Notes: generated by a model not told the origin, from the sequence alone. DNA of 64,000 nucleotides from Phytoseiulus persimilis (GCA_037576195.1 CM075104.1:8748775-8812774), one strand, 5' to 3'; positions 36,901-49,375 are shown, counted from the first letter of the stretch. Made by a program: numbers and translations.

Positions 36901-38206
36901 TTATGTTCGTAGCTACAAGCCAGATGGAGCGATTTCAAGCTCCAGCTACGGATTCAGAGAGAAATAATTGAGTCGATGATATGCCCCCTGATTCATTGTT
37001 GCGTTGACCTGCCATCTCGCTATGCTCTGAAATCTTCCCCCTGAGTCATCCAAGAATCTACGAATCCTGATTTCGACTTTCCAGTGTCATCGTCTGAGCG
37101 ACGTCACGATGAGAATCAGTTCGTGCCACAGAAAAACGGGATATAGAGCTTTCCGTTGGGAGGAGGAGCCGGGCAGGTTGAAAATTGTTTTCTTTATATA
37201 TTGCCCTAATCAGAAGGAAAAACGAGGCTTTGTTGAAGCAGCAATCAGTGGTTGCAGCTTGTTAATATTCTGCACGGTGCTAAGTCACAGTGAAAATATT
37301 AATCGCCGCCGCCGCCGCCGCCGTTCTTGTCTAAGCTACAGGAACAGCATGGCTTCGACCGCAGCAGCAGCGACAACGGCCGTAATAACGAAGAAGACGT
37401 TGGAAGGGCGACGATGGCACTTGGGTGTGATCTTCTACAGCAGACAGCCACCAGCAACAACAAACCAACGCTTGGGGCTCATCATGGACAAGCGGCCCAA
37501 TGAGTTCCACGCGAGTTGTTGCTTGAAGCTCTTATCGTTATTTTATCAGCTCATCCTCCTCCGCTGAACGGTTCAAGGGAATGAATTTTTACGGAGCAAG
37601 GATAGCAATAGAGTTCTTCGAGAGCAAGCTTCGTTCTGGTCGAGAGAATCTGAAGCGAACGCTGAGAAGTCACTGGAGACGTAGCCGACGTAAAGAAGGA
37701 GGGAGCAATCCCATTCATCGCAATCAACCGACACCTTCCAACGTAGCGATATCTGGAGCGATAACTGCTCACGCGTATTCCGAACCGATCAAGCTCAATC
37801 AACGGATCTGCGATGAGTGAACCAATAAGTAAACCAATGAGCCACCTTTCCTCAAGATATGGTCGTTGAATCGTGTCGCGATATTGAGGTGATCGCTTCG
37901 GACAACGGTATCACTTTTGGATTCTCGGAGGGCCACGCAAAAAGCATCGGAGCGCGCTTCCGATATAATCAAGCGAACATGACATCGAAAACTTGATACA
38001 ATCGAGTTTCCAAACATGGGCGACTCGATTCCCTTCGCTGCGTCTCTCAGCCCGTTTGAGCGTCAGGACTCCTTTCTCTGAGCCTTTTTCGAGACTCATG
38101 AATATACTCGGAACGTTCCCGGCTCACTCGACTTGGAGGTCCGACCGAACTTGATCGTTTCATGTATCGATCGAGCGGAACGGCCGGAGATTTCTCACCG
38201 CCACGA
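33938..38206. other. No supported gene between the two hAT elements
   Basis: A 153-codon plus-strand frame at 34008-34469 and several shorter ones have no recognisable features. The CGC microsatellite is at 37304-37323. Confidence 0.55.
37304..37323. repeat. CGC trinucleotide microsatellite
   Basis: Six to seven CGC units directly follow an AATATTAAT stretch. No reading frame can be tied to it securely. Confidence 0.9.
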
Positions 38207-38214
38207 GATACGAA
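38207..38214. repeat. Left target-site duplication of hAT MITE copy 2
   Basis: GATACGAA next to the left end. Its partner at 38433-38440 is GATACGGA, with one mismatch. Confidence 0.65.
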
Positions 38215-38432
38215 CAGGGCCGTACCCAGTTTTTTAATTCGGGCGGGGGGAAGATGTGATTGCGATGACGCTGATAATCGTCGCGAGCTTTTCATAACGC
38301 GATCAACATGGTTTCCAAAGCTGTGGAGATTTTCCTGACAACACTGAATCTTTGTGGAACAAGTCAGTCCATCAGAGTCAAACTCAACCCACTCTTCCGG
38401 ATATTATCGAAGAGCCCTTGGGTTAGCCACTG
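38215..38432. mobile_element. Non-autonomous hAT-type DNA transposon (MITE), copy 2, diverged
   Basis: A 218-bp relative of the element at 33682-33929, in the same orientation. The left end CAGGGCCGTACCCAG (38215-38229) differs from copy 1 at one base. The right end closes in GCCACTG at 38432. Interior homology is clear: 38290-38319 matches 33764-33793 at 27 of 30 bases, and 38343-38360 matches 33816-33833 at 17 of 18. Flanking 8-mers GATACGAA (38207-38214) and GATACGGA (38433-38440) match at 7 of 8, consistent with an aged target-site duplication. The G-run of copy 1 is absent and the right inverted repeat is more decayed, so this copy looks older. Confidence 0.8.
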
Positions 38433-38440
38433 GATACGGA
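38433..38440. repeat. Right target-site duplication of hAT MITE copy 2
   Basis: GATACGGA next to the right end, one mismatch from the left copy. Confidence 0.65.
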
Positions 38441-39455
38441 GCGAACCAGCTTGGCCCGATCCCGCTCAAGTAATCGGGGATTACGAGATGGGCCATCAAA
38501 GAATGCCACTGGAAGGCGGGAGTTCTCCATATCATTTCTCGCGGAACGCATGAAGCCTCGTCGTATTCCTGCAAGAAATCTATGTGTGAGCTCGCTTCTC
38601 ATATCGGGACCCGATGTCAGTTGATGTTAGCATCGACATCCAGCTCGTGGCGTTTCAGCCTATCGTGAAGCACCAGAGGCCGAGGCACAGTTCTGGAATC
38701 TCGGAAGTCATTCGATTGGTCTTTGTGTTCGAAAACGAACTCATCCCCCAGTCGGCGCCCGCTGAGATCTCACTCAGCGGCTTAGACTTCGGAGGTGTCT
38801 CCCCGATCGGCCGGCCGGTGGGTCGGCTGACGAGTTGATTGACCTGGACGGGCGCGTAAGAGTAATGCTTGATTCGTACAATGACGCCGAGTTTGGAGAA
38901 GTCGAACGTTGCGTGCAAGAGGCGAAGGCGTTACGAAAGGCCAACAATTAAAATATTAATCGTGATTAGCACAGCTCGGAGAGAAACGGCGGTCGACGCC
39001 GCCGACGACGCCTTCAGAACGATTGAACGGGAGAATGATTCCGGCGAGCGTAGGAGCCACTCGCCTTGCACAGCAGCTTCGCTCAGAGACCGGGACTTCA
39101 TTGCCCAGTGGGCCAGCTGTCAGAATTTATCGGCGTCAAAATTCGCATCACTCCCCCGCACTCATCTTCAGATCTGGCTGTCTCATTGACTACATGGCTG
39201 GATGGTTAGATGCTCGGACACCGTCGGATGCCATTCGTGACGGTGTTCGTTAATCGAGCGTCTTGATGCGCTGTCTGAGCTCGTTCTTGATTCGGGACTC
39301 AACATCTGCCGTGCCGTGTCACCGAGGGCTCGAGCCTGAGCGCTCTGACCAACAGGAAAGTTCGCCCTCGAACGGTGGATCTGAAAGTGGACAAGGCGAA
39401 CGGATTCCGCCTGCGGGAGAAGCGCGACCCCGCATATGCCCGACATTGGAGGAAC

Positions 39456-39899
39456 TCACCCTCGCGGATCAGTAATTCTCCGAGCTGGGAACTCTCGCAT
39501 TGGAGTCGCGAGCCCGTGTGCGACTCTCGGCATGTGTTTTTGTTTCTTCTCGTAAATGTCGAGTTGCTCGCAAGAAATCGATCTGATCCCACACACGTCC
39601 ATGACTTGGAAGTTCGTCGATGAGCCTCCGCGATCCTGGAAACAATAGTTCCTTCCCTGTTTGACATCCGGGAGCACAGAACTCGTCCCTAGCCTGAGAG
39701 GAAGTGATTCCCCACAGAGCGTATCTCTCCGATAATTCCTCACTCCGCCAGTTCCTTCGGCGTGCACGGGACGCCCAGAAAATTCACCGTTCTCGAATCC
39801 TGTTTCCTCGATCGTCTCGTGATGTTCTTTCCCGTTTCCGGATCGCGGGCGCCGGAAACCGACTCTCTGACCGATACTTGTTCGGGAAATTCGTTTCAT
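39456..39899 (-). CDS. Candidate ORF, 147 codons, unknown function
   Basis: ATG-initiated minus-strand frame with a polar, Gly/Arg/Glu-rich N-terminal half (for example KEHHETIEETGFENGEFSGR) and several Cys in the C-terminal half. No signal peptide or domain is visible. An 82-codon plus-strand frame overlaps it. Could be an exon or chance. Confidence 0.15.
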   Translation of the reverse strand: MKRISRTSIGQRVGFRRPRSGNGKEHHETIEETGFENGEFSGRPVHAEGTGGVRNYRRDTLCGESLPLRLGTSSVLPDVKQGRNYCFQDRGGSSTNFQVMDVCGIRSISCEQLDIYEKKQKHMPRVAHGLATPMREFPARRITDPRG

Positions 39900-42043
39900 G
39901 GAGGTTCCAATTTTGGGTTTGAATTTCGTTGGCTCGGACGCACTCTCTTTTCCAGAATGTGCTGACGCTCAGATTTATGACAGCGACATTCTCTCTTGGG
40001 CTGATATCTGAACGTCGGCAAACTAGAGTATATCATACCCGGCGCTATCTCTTCAAACACTTGCCAAGACACACATTTGCCTTAACAAGCGCCTCATAAT
40101 TTTCTGACTTGATGGGCACGACGACGACACATAAAAGTGATTGGTGACCGATTCGCGAATTGCCACCCGGAACAGATGCCCGGCGCATCATCTCGAAGCG
40201 AGTAGTGAAATATTTCATCTTGCAAGCTCGTGTGGAACGGATTCCGGCGTCGAGTTCGGGCCGTGGCTCTCAGATTCTTCGAGGTGGATCTCGGGGTTTG
40301 AACGGATGAGGTCCGAGGAGGACGCGAGGGAAGAATCAGAACTCAGAAGCATCGAAGCACCGTTATACCAACGGGTCTGTTCGACCGAGCGCAGATCAGA
40401 CATGGAAAGCTCATTCAAACATTCATCATCGGGAATCCGCGTTGGAAATAATAACAGAAACAATAACGCGAACTCTACGTTTTTTTTTGCCGCGAATCAT
40501 CGCTACGCTTCTTGATGTTGACGGTGTCGCTCCCGATGTGAGACCCGCTGTTGGAGCGGATGCTGGCGGCTATTCCGAAAGTCGACCCGCGAGAGGAGCT
40601 CACGAAGATTGAATACCTGCGTTCGTGCAGAAGTTCGCGACGCGGCAACGTCGTTCCAAGATTATTGTTAACAAGCAAGCATAAACTACATCTGACAGAA
40701 ACCCTCAACAAACGCTCAAGGGAATAACCGGCAACGATTCGGTGCGGGGATAGGTACAACGGATGAGTTGAAGAAAGAAAACTCTAATTATGACGTAAAT
40801 GCGTCTCGGAAGGAAGGGCTTCTGTGGGAGCTTATCTGAATTGCTCGGACGAACGTCTTCTACCGACAGGCGTGAAGGCTGTTCACCGGCTGCCGCGTTG
40901 GGCAACGACTCTGAAGTTCATTCCGTCTACGCTCAGATATTTATTGTAGTCGGTCGAAAACGACTTTGATGACTATCTCGCGCACAGAAGTTATATCTGT
41001 CAGACTTCTCGCACAGATTTAGTTGTCTCGAGCTGAGGGATTTGTACCTTGCGCCCCATTGCAGGACCTGGTCCGATGTAATGACGGGAGAGTCGTTTAA
41101 ATGATCTGCTACATATAGTTTTAGCGGTCGAGTCCGGTAATTACCGCGCTTCCCTGACTCCTAAGTATTATGTTTCTCTTTTCTGTTCCAACGGTGGCGG
41201 CGACGTTGTTATGTTGTGAACTTCACTCGGAGGCTCGCCGTATCACACTGGAAGTACAGATTTCCAGCCTGAACTCATCTCAATCATTGGGAGTGAACTT
41301 CCGGTTCATCGACGAAAACCCACAAGGCCGAAAAGAAAATGCCGTATGGCCGAACAGCCCTTCTCTCGTTCCTATGGTCAAGCGGTTAAGCTTCTATACA
41401 CAGCACTGGGACTGAGAGACTGCATCTTGATGAGCAAGAAGAGACCAAGTGGATCATGATAAACTTGGGAACTGTATTTCCAAAACGATGCCCGACTTGA
41501 TCGCGAACCGAGCTGGGTAGGTTACTGATCAATGACACACTGGATATGTGAAGGGAGCCAGTCACGTCAAGGAACTTCCTAATATTCGGATTTTCACGAA
41601 CCGCCGGCAAGCTCGACCTTACTGGAGATCTTTCGCTCGAGTACCAGTAGCGTAGCGAGGCGATGGTGTGTGAGCGGTCCGCCCCGGGTATCAGGTCGCT
41701 AGGGGCATCAGAATGCCTCTCCATGCCTATCTCATTAGGGTTCCTAAGCTTTTCCAGGTAGATTTTTTCCAGAATCATCAGACTAGGGCGAAGTCCGATC
41801 GTTGCATCTGATTTTTCACCCTATTGACGAACCACCATATAATTTTCGTCCTCCTTCCTGATCGGGAGGCAACGTTCAGTTCATTTTGTTCATGCCTCGG
41901 ACCAGAGGTCGAGCCAACGAAGTTGACAAACCTCGCTGTCCCATCTGTCGAGATGTCCATCACGGATGATTTTGATTCCGAGGAGTCAATGGAAGATTCG
42001 CAGCTCCAGAAGCGAAGCAAATAACCCTCCAAGAATATGTAAT

Positions 42044-42079
42044 CCAGTTGCTCATATGATATTCTAGTTGCTCACATCT
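42044..42079. repeat. Short direct repeat, period about 20 bp
   Basis: AGTTGCTCATAT and AGTTGCTCACAT occur 20 bases apart. Confidence 0.5.
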
Positions 42080-42411
42080 GGGTCAGCTCGCGCAAGTTGT
42101 CTCCCTTTCTCTGAAGATCTCCATTTCAGATGATCATATTTAATGTTTGAGGACATACAAAAGCACAATCAGTTCCCAAACAGAGAGGGGGGGGGGCATC
42201 AAATCCGCACCGGGCATCATGAAGGCTCGCTACGCAACTGTCGGGTACCCTGACTTCAGAATCACACGCGGGCGGTCTCTCAGACCCGTGCATAGAAGCT
42301 TAAGTCGATTTGCTTTATCATTGCAACGAGGGGAAGTGTTTTCGGCCCTCCGGGTTTTCGGTGCAATAAATTTCGGCACATCGGGAAGACACCGGACTTG
42401 CAACTAGGAAA

Positions 42412-42829
42412 ATGCCTCGCAACGGCATCCCCTTCGCTCGAATCAGAATCGGAGCAAACGAAGAAGAAAATTTCGCTTTCTATTTCTCAAACCATGTGTT
42501 CCGATTGAGAACTTGCCAACAGCATGCCGCTGAGAAACTCGAGTTCTTCCAGACCCACTACATGCGGGGCAAGAGCTGAATAGGAGAACGGTCAGCTGAG
42601 GCCTGGACGACGAGATCATTGCCGAGATGAGCACAAGGCTCTCACATCTCAGGGCACGTATGTTATTGAGAGAGGAAGTTCGAAATTCCCGCTAACGCTC
42701 CATTCTCCTCCTTCGGACGAGTGGAGCGTTTTCGAAAACCCGTTCAATCCTTGGATTTCGATCAATTCCGCCGAACTCAACGAGCTCGCTCGAATCTTGT
42801 CCAGTCAAGAGGAGAACATACCTCGATGA
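42412..42829 (+). pseudogene. Three coding-like segments in successive frames (possible frameshifted gene)
   Basis: Segment 1 is an ATG frame, 42412-42579 (55 codons), with varied residues such as ARIRIGANEEENFAFYF. Segment 2 (about 42603-42695) shifts frame and reads DDEIIAEMSTRLSHLRARML. Segment 3 (42653-42829) shifts again and reads WSVFENPFNPWISINSAEL to a TGA. An acceptor-like CTCACATCTCAG precedes segment 3. The succession could be a decayed gene, a gene with sequencing indels, or one with very short introns. No family is recognised. Confidence 0.2.
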
Positions 42830-45800
42830 CCTTGGATCCGCGTGCGCATGTCGAGTGAGCGCCGCTACAAATCAACATGTGGTGGCGGAGTAGTGAATCA
42901 GTTTGCAACACTTGTGACCCCATCCGCTCGGACCCCAGGCGATCACGGCGCCAGCGGTGGCTCTCGATTCTAGGCCCTCAACGATTTAGAGGCTGAACAA
43001 ACTCTCGCGCCGAGACACCACAGTCTGATTCAGCAGGGCACCCTACGAGAAGTAAAGTGAATTCACTGAAGTACCTGAAAATTTCGCCGAAATCTCCGTT
43101 TTGCAACTTTGAGGTTTCCGGCGGGAGCAAGCATGCTGACATTCGCTGACTAATGAAGATCGAGGTCGTCTGATCCCGTTCCTCGCCAACTCGGCTTCTG
43201 ATCCACGTGACGCCTCGTTCTGAAGTTACGTTAGGGAATCAGTTACGTAGGAAATACGTTAACATATGAATCATCATATACCGCTGACGATATCTCTCAA
43301 GAAAGAACATTTTTTTCTCGATCATGATCGGCCCGTGGCAAACGGTCGTCGAGTCCTTCTTGGTCCCCTCTCGAATCTATCAGTCCTTGAAGTCAGCATA
43401 ATCACCGTTTCCATTTGAAATTGATGAGAGGATTCGAGAACTCTCGACATATGCTTGTTCGATGATGAACTTGGAATGCTCGTCCCCTGCACGTAGTTAG
43501 GGATGGATGATGATCTATCAGCCGATTTGGGCGTCGCATTGTCCGACGGACTCGATCGGCTGCAGCCCACATCGGTGAACTCTCGGCAACTTTAAAATAC
43601 CGAGACGGAAATCCTGGAGGCCGAGTTGAGCAGAAGAATCCGGGTCATGGAGCTCGATATCGGCGGAAAACTCAGAAAGCGAGTCTCGATCTTCGAGGCA
43701 GTGAGAACACCACGCGGACCAGTTGTTATGTTCCGTCCGCACTGGCTCACCACTGAACGCGCAGAACGAACAGCAGTACCTCAAGTAGCTCAGTGCTGTC
43801 AAGTCATCATTTGGTGGGGCGGGCGGGCGCGGTGCTTAACTCAGCCACACTAAGAGGTTACGAGCTATAAAATTTTACGAGTTTTCAGGCGGACGGAGAG
43901 AAAGACTGCGAGCGAGCGGAGAAGTGCTTCTGCCGCTCAACGCTCGGTCAATCTCTCGCGGACAAGCGAGCCAACGATGCTGGCTGGTATCTCTGAGAGA
44001 TACCACCGAGTCGTCGTCAGATGGATCCTCTGGCTGCTAGCTGGCTGGATTTAATAGATTTTGTTGCAAAATCTTTGTTTATTGGGACATATTTACGTTC
44101 CCTCCGCGCGCGGCGGCGCCGATCGGTCAGTCAGTCAGTCAGCGGCGCGTCCTTCCCTCTCGAACTACTTGCTTCTGCTGTTACTGCTGTATTTCAATCA
44201 GTTGTCGTCCAGAAGCGAGCGAATGCACCAACCGGCATCAACCTCCAGGGGTTAACGAAGCCTGTTTGACTACTTGCTCGCAGGCCGGCCTGCCGGCTCC
44301 GACGAAGACTCTGTGTGCCCCTTCCCCCAACCTCCATCACCACCCGCGGCACTTCGGCCATTCTGGGTACACTTACGCGAGCTCCCCTCGTCCGTCTGTC
44401 CTCAACAGATTCCGTTTATTTTTCGTCCTGGCGGAAAAAAACGGCCACTGTCTCTCATCAAGGCCTCGCGGACGAGCCCTCAGCGGCGGATGAGTGATCG
44501 CAGAGGGTAACAAGGAACGAGTTCGGACCGAGATCGCTCAGCTCATGTCTTGTGTTCGATACGCAGATCACTCTGTGTGCGGTTTAGAGTTGCCAGCTAG
44601 AGTTGGCGTGCAGTAGGTCGAACGAGAATGTCGCGTGTTGGTAAATGCCGACTTTTCGGTTTTATTCTCCTTGAAGCTTGGCCCTGATGTCGTATATGGC
44701 GCTGAGCTTTTCTCAAATCGGATTCATAAAACACCGAAGCGAATGCCGCGGCCAACGAAATCACTCCCGCTGCCTAGAGTGGCGATCGACGGACCAACGA
44801 GAGGCTTAGCTTAGCTTTTGGCTCCGAGAACGTGCAGTAAGCGAAGTGTGAGTACGGGTGTATAGGTTTTCGGAGGAGAAGAGGAAACGCGGGTAGTGAC
44901 GATGCCATGCAGATCGAGGGGTAACTTCGCAAAATTCGTGTCGGACACTTCGAAAGGAGTCGAGGCGGAGGAGGTTGAATGTGACGCGACGTCGGACGCA
45001 GAGGAACACGAAGTTTCTGATGTGAGAATATTGGGAAGCCACGAATCGGAGCATTTCGGAAAGCAGGAGAGCTGATGATCGCCCGAGCTCCTCGCTGTCC
45101 TGGAAGCTCTCAGTCGATGGAGCACTCATGATTTCGTCGTCAGGGTTCGCAAGCCCACACATTCTCCTTGGGCTGAGCGCGCGAGCGAGGAGCTGCGGTG
45201 GAACTTCGTCGAGCTTCATATCTGTTAGCGAGCTGAAGTTTCGGCTTTGAGGTGGATGACTGGCTCGTTGGCTAGCGCAAGTGAAAATGTTTGATATTTA
45301 ATTAGAGGCCGAAAGCTATACGCGAAGGTGTCTGGGACATAACTCATGGCCCGTGCTGTTGACCGGAGCGGGCGAGCGACCGGCCCGTCGGCCGACCGGT
45401 CGTAGGGGTGGCATGTTCGCTTCTAACAGAGTTAGTTGGCTGCTTGCTTTAATATTGCCGGCTCACACTCGAATAGGCAGCTAGCGATACCTGAACACTC
45501 ACCCCATGATGTATCTGCCCATGCCTTCACTAATATACGAACGGAAGAACGAAATCGGACTGAACTCTCGTCTCGCTTGTAAAAGTGTGTGGCACCGGCT
45601 TTTGCAATGGCTGCACGATAACTTTCGACAGGGTGTTTGCATGAGTTTACGGAGTGGCGCACTTTCATCGCCTCGTGGCTCAAATACTCCCCATCGACCT
45701 CGACTTGACGCAAACTGGTTCGGGTCTCTTGGTAAAGTATGACAAATGTCGTTTACACTCGAAACCAAAATCGAGCGTTAACCTGGCCCAGAGATCTTTT

Positions 45801-48110
45801 CGACGCGACTCAAATGTTGACCTGGTCTTCAAACACTTGGGAAGTCTTCGGGAAGTACCAGGTGAGCCCTCGGGTCGGACTCAGCTGGTTACTCGACGAC
45901 TTGCTGTCGGGACCGGCCGGAAAATTCCCTGAAAATATTTTCTTCCTGAGAAGCTGAATTTGCAGGTACCCGTCGATACTCAGCGGACTTGATCTGTCGA
46001 GACATCTTGGTTTCGATCAGCGATGAACGCCGCCGAGTCCGTTCTAAAAACTCTTCACGGCTTCCTCATCGGGTTCTCTTCTGTTGGATATTTTCTTCGT
46101 TCTCAAATGACGCGACTGAACCTCTTTCCGCAGCGCTGGGTTGTGGTGATGATGGAGGTCTGCTTCTTCCAAAATGTTATTTAGTCTCAGTCAGTTTAGC
46201 AGAGAAGTTCTGCATTTCGCAGACTTCCTCTTTTGGCGCCGATAGAGAGCAAATCACATAAGCCTTTGTTGGTGGTCGGTGGATATTATACACTTGCGGA
46301 GCAAATTTTGCAGAACGCGAAATTATGATTGAAAGAAAGACTTCAGCAATGGCAAAGGAAAAAACAAGGGTTTGAACTAAAACGCGATGAGACCACCGAC
46401 TAAACCGGTCGTTATTAAAGTCTCTCGTAGCTCGGAGAACTCTTTAGGCACGTTGGGACAGAAGCATAAAAATTGAAGATCCCATCCGTCCTTTAAAATC
46501 AGATCTATCATAGTAAAAGGATGTTTTCCCACCTGAAGATTCACTTCACCGTGATTGCTAGTTGCGGTCGGACGATCGCGATGACGCGGTGCCCACAAAC
46601 TCGCAACCAACGCTGATACCAACGCGGAGCGGTTTAGCAAAATGAGTTTAGATTTCGCGCGACGCCCGCCGCAACGAAAGCCACGATTTAATGATACACT
46701 ACCTCTGGCGGCGTTTTGATTGTGTTTGACAAATGCGATGGCTATTCTATCCCGCTCTCATTCTCTGGTTTGACTCCCCTTCAGATCAGGGACCCTCTCA
46801 TTTTCCGCTCTCTGGCCCGGTGTTGCTAACTGCTGGCGACCGCAGTAGGTTCGATAGCATCTCTATGGCAAGCAACGTATCACGTATGCTTATTGTAATT
46901 GCTGTCTCGTTGCCGGAGCGGTTTCTCATCCAGTCCGATTCTCTCCGTGTCGCTCAACCTTCGAATTCTCTCGCGCGCTTTTCTCTCGTTCGGGGAGCGG
47001 GCTGGGCTCGGCAACGACCTGGCTCGAGCATGATTCCCACCGTAGGCCACCTTGTAAGCGAACATTAAACTCAGTCAGTTGGAGTAATATATGGATGCCG
47101 CGGCAGAGCGAAGCTGCCGCCGTCGTCGTCGCTGCAAACGATGATGACGGCAAGCGCATCAGCACCCGAATTCTACGACAGTAGCTTCTAACTCTAGCCT
47201 AACATACATTATTCCGCACAGGACACACTCGACATGCGGTTCATGAACGATGACTTCGCCTAACTCGCTGTTGGATAAACAAATCGCACCTTCGAGATCC
47301 GACCTGTCATCAGGCGTTTTTCCACGCGCAAGCACTCGCTGTGAGCGTAGAAACATGATCTTAACGCTTGGCGGGTGTTAACACTTCTTCTGTGTAAACG
47401 AGTCGCGCAATGACCGAGAACCTGATGTTCCGATATTAACTGAGGTCCGCCTCTCCATGGGGCTCATCGGAAACAAAGTTGCCGGTTGAAGCCGTTGGAC
47501 AGCCATATGAACGTCGTCGATCATCCAGCCGTTCCAAACCGATACCGGACCATCGGCTGAAATCATGGTATTCAATCAAGGATACATGAATTATATCCAT
47601 GTTATTGTCTCAAGCCACGAGAGAGAGCCTCCGTGAGTTGTATCCTCCTGTCAACTGAATGGAAGCTGGGGGACTTAATTCGAATCACTCAAGGTGGTGC
47701 TCGACAAAGTTGGTTTCGATTTATGAAGCAATCGCTTGGTTCGAAGTGCGTTGCCTCCGTTGCGACGGGTTAACACGTGGAGGACCTCCGTTCTGCGGGT
47801 TGCAGAGACCATGTGCGGACTCAAGGTAACTCTGACATCGTGACTGACATCGATGTACACCGGAGACTGTTCTCTTGGCTTGAATCCAGGACTCAGAGAG
47901 ATTGGAGAGCTGATTCAGTCCGTTTCCGGTGGATGAAGGCGAAGAATCTCATGGCGATGTCGACAACGTGAGAAATTTGATCGGGAGAGGCGTTCGCCCT
48001 GCTGTGTTTTACGTCAACCTTCAGCACACTGAACATTTCATTCTCGAACCAACAGGTCTCGATGCTTTCGGAAACTTCCGAGCGGAGCTATCAGACCCGG
48101 GCCGAACTCA
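42830..48110. other. No supported gene
   Basis: Contains the GTCA microsatellite and a minus-strand open frame at 46377-46640 (87 codons, open further upstream but without an ATG) whose C-terminal half reads like protein (MIDLILKDGWDLQFLCFCP). I cannot support it further. Confidence 0.5.
44126..44142. repeat. GTCA tetranucleotide microsatellite
   Basis: Four perfect GTCA units within a GC-rich stretch. Confidence 0.9.
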
Positions 48111-48210
48111 GGATTAATCCTTGCGATCGGGATTGAGCAATTAATCTCTTGCCGATGAAGTTTGGTCTCGCCTCGATTGCGCGCTGATTTCTCGGTCAGT
48201 CAATTAATCC
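48111..48210. promoter_or_regulatory. Cluster of K50-homeodomain-type (Otd/Bicoid/Pitx-like) sites
   Basis: The palindrome GGATTAATCC sits at 48111-48120. GGGATTG lies near 48129-48135, CAATTAATC at 48138-48146, and CAATTAATCC at 48201-48210. TAATCC is the established core of lysine-50 homeodomain proteins, and the 3-base-spaced palindrome is a known cooperative dimer site. Four related motifs in 100 bases is denser than the surroundings. A pyrimidine-rich segment and a TCGG microsatellite follow. Enhancer function and target are inference. Confidence 0.33.
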
Positions 48211-48327
48211 CCTCTGGAGCTTGTTCGTCTTTGTTCGCTCCGCGCGGTGCAAGGAGCCGTTCCCTTCTCCTCTCCATTTATCTATCTCTCGCACTCTGTA
48301 TCCAACTGTCTATCTGTGAGCGGGAGC

Positions 48328-48346
48328 TCGGTCGGTCGGTCGGGTC
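48328..48346. repeat. TCGG tetranucleotide microsatellite
   Basis: Four TCGG units, about 120 bases downstream of the homeodomain-type site cluster at 48111-48210. Confidence 0.85.
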
Positions 48347-48832
48347 GTTTTGATCGTTTCTTTTTGCATTGATTTGTTGTTTCCAGGGTGCTGCCAGCAC
48401 CCGCGAATGAAGACGGCAGAGGCAAACAGTGAGGCCAGCGAGCATTTTTCATCTTTTGTTTCGGTAGTTTTGCCGGAGCTCGTGGTGCTCTGCCCACCCG
48501 TCGGACGGACGGGCGCTCGCGAGGGCTGTCGACCGGTCTGTCTATGGATCCACGCTTTCACTCCGGTCATTGGAGGGACGATTAGTTTCAGAGTTCTCCG
48601 ATTCGATGGTGTTTTCCGGCAATTGTGAACGAGAATTCGCCGCTGTTCATCACCAGCAGGGCCGCATGTTGATCAATGGATCAAATCCATTGTCGTCGAC
48701 GTCCCTAATTCATTCGTTCATTGAGCCGCCGACGAGGACGATGCGCGGCTCCCTCGGAGGTTGCGGAAACAGTTTTCCCTCGGGATCACGTCTCCCCTCT
48801 CTCCCTCGCCGTTTCTCTGTCGGCCTCCTCAG

Positions 48833-49375
48833 ATGGGATTCCGAACATTCACCTCAGCCTTTTTCCGACCTGACCTAATCCTCTCCATCACGCTCAGGGC
48901 CCCAGAAGCCCAAGGCCGCCACGAATCCCGGAGGGATCAGATTCCTCTATTCCTGGGAATTGCGGGACTCAGGATGACGAAGAGTTCACGGATGTCTTTC
49001 GCGGGAGTCGCCGTGGATTCTGAGAACTATCATGAAATCCCGCGTGAAACCAACCGCAGAAAGTTGAAGACGGGCCCGCGAATCCCGATCCTCGCGCTCG
49101 AAGAACCGCTTGTGTTTAAGCTGCCTAGCAGTTCGAGTGTTCCTCCGGATCAATCTCGATCCAATGATGGAATAATCTCGGGAAATCACCTAGAATCCCA
49201 GGCTCTACTATTGACGGACTTTTCGTGTGGAGATTCCGTCGCCATACGGTGGGGTCGTTTTGCGGAGGGAGCTTTGACCCCAAGGTCATCGAGCATAGGG
49301 TTTTCTGTGAGAGTAACATCGAGGTACTTTTTGCGGTTGATCGTGATTCATCCGATTCTGATCGAATCATCCTAA
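48833..49375 (+). CDS. Candidate ORF, 180 codons, weak Vps26/arrestin-like C-terminal pattern
   Basis: ATG 48833 to TAA, open upstream to 48761 without another ATG. Composition is varied and includes Asp, Glu, Ile and Lys. Near the C-terminus (49226-49372) the order GDSVAIR, LTP, FSVR, then RYFLRLIVI recalls the C-terminal beta-strands of the retromer subunit Vps26. The spacing is not the same and the rest of the fold is not evident, so this may be coincidence or an old pseudogene fragment. An 81-codon minus-strand frame overlaps. Confidence 0.2.
   Translation: MGFRTFTSAFFRPDLILSITLRAPEAQGRHESRRDQIPLFLGIAGLRMTKSSRMSFAGVAVDSENYHEIPRETNRRKLKTGPRIPILALEEPLVFKLPSSSSVPPDQSRSNDGIISGNHLESQALLLTDFSCGDSVAIRWGRFAEGALTPRSSSIGFSVRVTSRYFLRLIVIHPILIESS

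Noticed and set aside
37293-38962. The word AAAATATTAATCG at about 37293 and 38950
   Set aside because: Shared 13-mers are expected by chance in a window of this size.
41372-41400. GGTCAAGCGGTTAAGC, similar to a tRNA-Leu/Ser D-arm
   Set aside because: No B box, acceptor stem or T-arm at the required distance.
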